64,000 nucleotides of DNA from Desmodus rotundus (lineage: Eukaryota; Chordata; Mammalia; Chiroptera; Phyllostomidae), in the NCBI RefSeq assembly GCF_022682495.2, contig NC_071389.1, forward strand, positions 61,402,239-61,466,238, read 5' to 3'. Both the position numbers and the translations under genes were made by a program. Below, one piece after another: positions 58,074 through 64,000 of the stretch. The notes under the pieces were generated by a model that saw only the letters and a program-made list of their open reading frames with translations, was not told the DNA's origin and searched no databases. Each line of letters begins with the position of its first letter. The stretch's first letter is position 1.

Positions 58074-58659
58074 CTGCCAGAGAAGATCGATTTTTAAGTA
58101 CGCAGAACAGCCTGTTCACTAGGAAGCTCCTAAATAATACTTTGCGCTCACATGCTTAACCCATTCGCACGAGCAAAACTCTCTCTGCAACCAATAAACT
58201 TGTGTTCTCTTTAGGAATGTGAAAATTATTCAGGACCCTCTATTATTTGCCTTTCCATGTAGCTACTCATCTTGTTCAAAATGGCCATTTTCGAAAATTA
58301 TAAAATTAAAATTTTTTTTGCAAAACTCATCCATTTCTAATTTTAACACAGAGCACTCACCTGTCACTGGAGTACTAACAAAAACTAGATGGGGTAGGTT
58401 CATGGACTCCAAGAGTGAAATCACAGAAATTTAGTGCAGACTAGTGAAATTAAGTTCCTACAGAAATACAGAATCTTTATTCTATAACTTTGTACTGAAG
58501 GAAGGATTATGTTCCCCTTTACTGATAACATATCAGTGATTATGAGACCCCTAAATATAAATATCTTTAAAAAGTTAAAATAGCATCTCTGTATTCATGC
58601 CTGGTCAGATCTCTGTGTCACCTTACATTAGTAAAATTTGCTTTTACTAACTCAAGGGC

Positions 58660-59215
58660 TCTGGACTCGGGAGTGGGCACGTGACCCAAGCTGGGCCATA
58701 AAAGCCAGTGAGATGGGATCACAGGACCAGGATTATAACTGACAGGAGAGATGTGGTATTTCCACTAAGTAGTCCCCAAAGTGGGGTGTGCAAAACAAAA
58801 AATTGAACTCTATTAATAATGAATATACCATAACATGCAGAAGAACAGCCGCATATAGTAGCATTTAATTTATAAACATACACACATTGGGGATATACGC
58901 TTAACTTTTACTGTCGGATACATAATCAACAAAGTGTGGAGATCACACACGTAAAGCACAGCCTGCGAGTCTGAAGTCTTGGAAGCCATCTTGCCATCAC
59001 AGGAGAGCTCGTCAGAGAGGAGCTAACACAGAAGGACGGACAACAGGTAGACACTAGACCTAACGACAGTGTTTCAGCTCCTGGATCCGGTTGTATCTAA
59101 AGCCATCATCCCAAGACTTTCAGTTTGAGCTAATAAATACCCTTTGGGATTGAAGCCAGTTTGAATTAGAGTTCTGTTTCTTACAACAAGGAGTGCCTGG
59201 ATGGTAAATTTAATG
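58660..59215 (+). repeat. Old LTR-like repeat, interrupted
   Basis: 'ggaagccatcttgccatcac' and 'cctggatccggttgtatcta' then 'gagctaataaataccctttg' and 'gaagccagtttgaattagag' are a common old mammalian repeat with a poly(A)-like end. It is broken near 58,770-58,960 by another AT-rich segment. Class assignment is uncertain. Confidence 0.4.
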
Positions 59216-59519
59216 AATAAATTCTATTCCGTTCAGCCAATCAGTCAAGCTACTCATTTCTAGGGAAGTTTTTATAGTTGGGGGACATTCTTGGGAATCT
59301 TTTCACCCGAAATGTCTAAATGACATATTTTTGTACTGACTTATGATCCACGGTATCTACCTTAACTAATGAGTTTAAAAGACGTAAAAAGGGAAAGACT
59401 ATTCTAAGACTTATTTTAAGACTTATATGAAGTTGTTAACAATTTTCTATTTTTAGACAGATTTTTAGACCTCTTATTTCCAGAATTAGTGGGCTAGGTT
59501 ACTTAGAATTTTCCTGATG

Positions 59520-59640
59520 CAAAGGAAGGAAGGGAGGGAAGGAAGGAGGGAGGGGTTAAGGGAGAGAAGGAAAGAAGGAAAAGAAGGAGTGAGGAAGGGA
59601 AAGGAGAGGGAGAGAAGAAAATAGAGAAGAAAGATGCTAG
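59520..59640. repeat. Purine-rich (GGAA/GAAGG)n tract
   Basis: About 120 bp of almost pure A and G on the plus strand, with tandem ggaagggagg and gaaggaaaga units. Confidence 0.9.
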
Positions 59641-59829
59641 ATAAAATGCGTCTTTTGAGGGAGAGATGGAGGAAGTTGCTTGTAAAAGAAAAACAGCAAA
59701 ATGGACTTGATACTGTCAGGAGAAAGTCTAGAAAGGAGCTGGGAAGCCTCCAGGAAGTTGGGCGAATAGACCTCACCTCACGGGAAACTGAACTTTTGAA
59801 CTTGGTCAAGACCAAATGGCTACTTCCTG

Positions 59830-60165
59830 ATATAGTTCTTAGAACAGACTGATCCCCTGAATTCTCTATTAAGAAATAAATTTTCTACCTGACAACAGAC
59901 ATAAGAAATTAATCATGTACAGCATATTGCAGGTCCTCCTGGGAGCACCAATCACAGCCCTTTCAAAGCAACTTGTGTAACTCCTTCGGAAATTCCCCCT
60001 TTTCTGTCTTTATAAATTCTGTCCCCTTCCTTCCCCCTCAGAACACAGCTGGGTTTCTACCCAAATCTGTGTATCCTGGATTGCAATGTCTAAAAAATGC
60101 CCCCAAATAAAGCTTTTGTCTGCCTTGCAGTTTTTGGCCAACATTGATTGACAAACTGTAAAATA
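59830..60165 (+). repeat. LTR-like remnant
   Basis: Order ttataaattctgtcccc (TATA-like, near 60010), then ccaaataaagcttttgtctg (poly(A) signal, near 60102) and a short U5-like end. No internal retroviral genes. Boundaries unclear. Confidence 0.4.
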
Positions 60166-60169
60166 CCTA

Positions 60170-60440
60170 GAAGTTAAAAGTAGACAAGTCCCGGGGATCT
60201 AACACTGGCGCAGTGAATACAGACAACACTGTATTATAAATGTGAAATTTGTGAAGTGACTAGACCCTAATTATTCTCAGCACAGAAAAGAAATGATAAT
60301 TACGGGACACAAAAGAGGGGCTAACTATCACTACAATGGCAATCATATTACAATACATAAATGTATCAAATCAACACATTGTATACCTTAAACTTACACC
60401 ATGTTATATGTCAAATACATTTCAGTTGAAAAAAGAACAC
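60170..60440 (+). repeat. L1/HAL1-like 3' UTR fragment
   Basis: 'cattgtataccttaaactta' and 'caccatgttatatgtcaaat' match a common LINE-type 3' end; the 5' part is diverged. Confidence 0.4.
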
Positions 60441-61264
60441 TTAGAATAAAGATGTTTCTAAGAATGCTTAAAAATTTAAAGAGAGCAAAGATCTACCAGG
60501 CCAGTCTTGGGGGAACTGGTGAGGTAGGAGCCCCTGGCCATTCACACACACTTAGGCTTCAGTTAGTGGCCCCAGGAGAGGAGATAAAGCAGCCAAGACT
60601 TAAGGCCCAAAGCCCATCCAAGATATAAAAGGAAACCTTCCTCAAATTTAGGCAAGGGCCCCAAAGAGCTAGCTCCTCAGAAAAACAACCAGCACTCAAA
60701 CTAACTGACCCCCAAAATGTAGAAGACTACAGAGAAGACCAGAGTAGCTTCAAATCAAAGAAAATTAAAAATGCAGAGCCATCCTGAGAAATGACAGCCA
60801 AAACCCAGCCTCTGAGCCCCATGCCTGGTGAGCCCGAGAAAGTCACACCACGCGCTTGCCTAGTTCAGGGGGCTCCAGGCTGGGATAGCCCTCCACCTCC
60901 CAGCACACACACAGATCTCTCCAGAGGTGCATCCTAGGACTTGGGGTGCTCTAACAAGCCATTGTAGAACACGTTTACCAGTTGTAAAACACAGCCAAGC
61001 ACACGAGAAAACCAAGTAACATGAAACAGTCAACTTAGAAACGGGGGCCAAGTACATGGAACCAGACAGGGATTAGAAAACAATCACGTTTACCTCACCG
61101 GAAGACAAAGAGAGGTAAAAATATCCACTATGAGATTAACTTGGGAAAAACAAAAGAACTTTCAGAAATGAAATATCATTTCCCATAATGAGTCTCATTT
61201 CAAAAGAATGAGAAGCCTTTTTAAATGTGTTTGCCCTGCACCTGCTATAATTACCTCTTGGTTT

Positions 61265-61450
61265 GATCCATCAACTCGCTAAACATTTACTGTGTGGAGC
61301 GGCTGCACTGGGTCTCGGGACACAAAGCTGAATACATTCCCTGAACTTCAGATGCTCGGTGTCTAGTAGAAGACATAGACTTGTGAGTGTGCATTCACGA
61401 ATTAGCAAATAACTTAGTGAATGCTGTAGTGTAAGTGTAGAAAGTATTGT
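61265..61450 (-). repeat. L2-like fragment, antisense
   Basis: 'ctaaacatttactgtgtgga' and 'tgctcggtgtctagtagaag' resemble the antisense L2 3' end. Confidence 0.4.
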
Positions 61451-62337
61451 GGAAGCAGAGTCCTAACTCTGGGGAGAAAGGTTCATAGTCATAATACATG
61501 GAGCGGTAAGTGCTACGGGACGCCTGGTGAAGAGTGTTGAGGGAGGATTTCCAAAAAGAAGGTGGCATCTTAACCGTGCCTGAGAGCAGCATCCTCCAAC
61601 ACAAACCTTCAGGTTTCTGAAAACACAGATCATTGATTGTGTTAAATTATTTACACTACTGTAGCCTTCTGCAAGTTTTTCACTTAGGTATTCACAGGGC
61701 AGTGGCAATACTTCTAGCACTGTGATGAGAAAAAAAAAAACAACTGAAAAAGCTAGCATGAAAAACTTTCCCCCTTGGCGTACAGGAGCCACTAGGTGAA
61801 ATACAGGATAGCGCCGGGCAAATGTGATCAACGAATGATAGGTATACAGAAACAAGTTAGTTTATATGAATAATAAAGTTCCATGATGAGACTGCTGTTT
61901 TTTAATAAGTGTAACAAGTTTAGAAATAACATCTAAAGTTTGGAAGAAAAGGTAATGATGTTTTGGTTCAAAAAATCTAATATCTCAAATGTAAATGTAT
62001 AAACTTTATATCCTTTCTTTTCTGAAGGTTCTTTCTTGTTCCCCCTTCCCAATGTGTAGATTTGCCTTAGTTCCCTAGACAATGAAGGGTATTAAACCCA
62101 TACACATGCAACCAGACATCTTATTCCTATAACAAAAATACAATGGTGAAAAAAATAGTGCAAGAGGAAAAGAAGGAAACTTACTAAAAAAGGAGAGAGA
62201 GACAGGACAATATCATAGAATTAAAGCAGTCCTGCATTTGACCCATACTTATCCGACACCCATGAGTGCTGAGCCCCAGGCCAGGCTGGGCGTTTTGGTA
62301 CAGAGGCCCTGAGTTGCAATCACCACTTCACAAGCGA

Positions 62338-62580
62338 GAATCAAGTCAGGAGCCCTGGCTGGTGTGGCTCAGTGGATTGAGCATAGGCCTACGGACCAAA
62401 GGGCCACCAGTTTGATTCTCAGTCAGGGCACATCCCTGGGTTGCAGTCCAGGTCTCCAGTTGGGGCTGCATGAGAGGCAACCACACATTGATGTTTCTCT
62501 CCCTCTCTATCTCCTTTCCTTCCCCTCTCTGTAAAAATAAATAAATAATATCTTTAAAAAAATCAAAAAAGAATTAAGTC
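62338..62580 (+). mobile_element. VES SINE, sense, upstream of MCOLN2 exon 2
   Basis: Head gccctggctggtgtggctca, B box-like 'agtttgattctc', body 'acattgatgtttctctccct', tail taaaaataaataaataa. Flanks gaatcaagtc (62338-62347) and gaattaagtc (62571-62580) are a TSD with one mismatch. It is one of the most consensus-like copies in the window. Confidence 0.93.
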
Positions 62581-63782
62581 CAGAGGAGTAATACTGCAAC
62601 TTTCACCACAAATGATGAAAATCACCAATAGGTTTAGAAAAGGACAGAGAGATGCTAGCTTGTAACACAACTCAGGAGTAATGGGGAGTGAAAGTGATTA
62701 CATCATAAAACCATTTAAGGAATAGAAATCAATGAAGATTTAAATCACGGGGACCCATCCATTGCTGGGCAGTCATGCAATTGAAATTACATGGAATAAA
62801 TAAAAGCAATCATGAACTTTATTAATTGTTTCACTAAACTATAGAAAATGAATGACCTGGATTTGTATAAGCTTAATACAAATATCAAAGGAAGAAAGCA
62901 CAATATCTGTAAGCATAAAAACAAGATCTGGAAGAGAAAGAAAAGTCACTCACATAGTGGGCTACATAAAAGCTAGAGACGCTTGAATGGAAAAGTAAAT
63001 AGGACTTCGCATAGAAGCCTGAGCCTGATACTGTGGTGACAAGTCAGGGAGAAAGCACATCAAAGCTACCATCGGTCGCTAAGAAAACCTACTCTTTCTC
63101 CAAAGAATCAGAACTGTGTGATGTCAGCTACTTTTAAGGCTATCGCATGACCAAGACCAATTCTAGCTTTATCAAATCAATGACTGAAAGATCTCCAGAA
63201 GAATAAGGTTTTGAAAAAAGCAAAACCAGTTGCCAGCAACTCTTAGCCTCACTGGGGTCATGAGCCCCTGTGAGAAGTTGTGAAGGCTCTTGATCTTTGC
63301 CCTAGAAAAATGCACACACCAGTTTCAACGATGGTACCTTGTTCCCATGGGCACGGTATGCTCAACAAATAAGCTGACCAGCCCAGAGTGCTGTCGCTTT
63401 TAAGTTTGCATGACCCTTAACCTCAAAAAGAGATGTGAAAGTTTGTTTCCTACTGTCTGTAGCCTTCAAAGTGGGGTACATGCCCATAGGCGGTATGCAA
63501 GACCATTCACTGATACATGAGAAGAGTTAGAGCTGCTAATTGTATTAACCTAGCAAAGAGAAGTTAAGACTTACACATTTTAATTTATGAATTATTATAT
63601 ATCACACCTAAGATGCTCTCACTTGGTCAGAATGTCAGATGCCTTTCTCACTTAGGTAAACGAGGCCTCCTGGGGAAAGAGGGCACATTCCTAAAGTAGG
63701 GGCTGATGGTGGTTCCCTCACTGGTTTTCGGCACACCCCTACCGCTTAGGGTTTATGTGAGCCCATTTAAGCATTTTTTAGA

Positions 63783-63971
63783 GCGGGGTTCTCCACCTCC
63801 CTGCAACCGGGGCCACGGACCAGTACCCAGCAGGAGGTGAGTGGTGGGCATATTACCGCCTGAGCTCCCTGCCCCAGGCGGTCCCACCTCCCCACCCCTT
63901 CCACTCCCATCCATGGAAAAACTGTCTTCTATGAAACTGGTCCCTGGTGCCAAAAAGATTGGGGACTCCTG
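63783..63971 (+). mobile_element. MER1-type hAT-Charlie element with internal deletion
   Basis: 'cagcaggaggtgagtggtgg', 'attaccgcctgagctccctg' and the end 'gccaaaaagattggggactc' followed by ctg match the two halves of a MER1-like element. About 150 bp of the middle are missing compared with the roughly 337-bp family length I recall. No convincing TSD. Confidence 0.65.
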
Positions 63972-64000
63972 TAGAGTACATTATCCATTTCAGTTAACCC

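Larger units (their letters stand above)
58074..64000. other. 5' flank or intron 1 of MCOLN2; exon 1 not found
   Basis: I searched for a minus-strand exon coding the long-form leader and ending in a donor, and found none I would defend. No CpG island is visible. LTR-like relics, a purine-rich tract, an L1-like 3' end, a VES SINE and a MER1-type element are listed separately. The promoter may lie here unseen or beyond the window. Confidence 0.5.

Noticed and set aside
60476..60541. Minus-strand ATG frame beginning MARGSYL, considered as the long-form leader exon of MCOLN2
   Set aside because: Only the first few residues resemble the human leader (MARQPY). The following residues do not match, no donor fits the needed phase, and the frame stops after 21 codons.

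Overview
The window is mammalian nuclear DNA, most likely from a bat of the suborder Yangochiroptera. Ten tRNA-derived SINE copies start with a form of 'ccctggctggtgtggctcag', followed by a B box (ggttcgattcc type) and a 'gatgtttctctc' body. This is the VES family typical of these bats. MIR, L2, L1 and half-L1 (HAL1) relics, hAT elements and ERV LTR remnants fill much of the rest. No bacterial, plasmid or viral gene organisation is present.

The only protein-coding gene I can support is MCOLN2 (mucolipin-2 / TRPML2), an endolysosomal TRP cation channel, on the minus strand. I found 13 coding exons between 58,073 and 19,578. Spliced from the ATG at 58,066 they give a 538-codon protein, the length expected for the short form of TRPML2 and 28 residues shorter than the 566-residue human long form. 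All exon joins keep the frame, and the S1-S6 segments, the lumenal polycystin-mucolipin domain and the NGDD selectivity filter are intact. The upstream exon carrying the long-form N-terminus was not found.

Layout. 1-18,800: gene-free DNA downstream of MCOLN2. It holds an old L1/HAL1 relic at 4.2-6.2 kb cut by a younger L1 tail, a 5'-inverted L1 at 7.4-8.8 kb, and MIR, L2 and LTR relics. 18,810-19,577: probable MCOLN2 3' UTR with an AATAAA signal. 19,578-58,073: MCOLN2 exons and introns, including a 5'-inverted HAL1 with two nested VES SINEs (37.5-39.1 kb), a hAT element with target-site duplication (46.4 kb), and an ERV-type LTR (about 48.6-49.3 kb). 58,074-64,000: 5' flank or intron 1, with LTR-like relics, a purine-rich tract, a VES SINE and a MER1-type hAT element. 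By known mammalian synteny LPAR3 should lie beyond position 1 and MCOLN3 beyond position 64,000; neither is visible.

The main points for a second look are two GC-AG introns (after exons 3 and 6) and the setting of exon 3: a frame-neutral 174-nt exon with a GC donor and a VES SINE ending only 54 bp upstream of its acceptor. Two separate twin-primed LINE insertions can also be read to the base from their target-site duplications. I found no evidence of an undescribed system.
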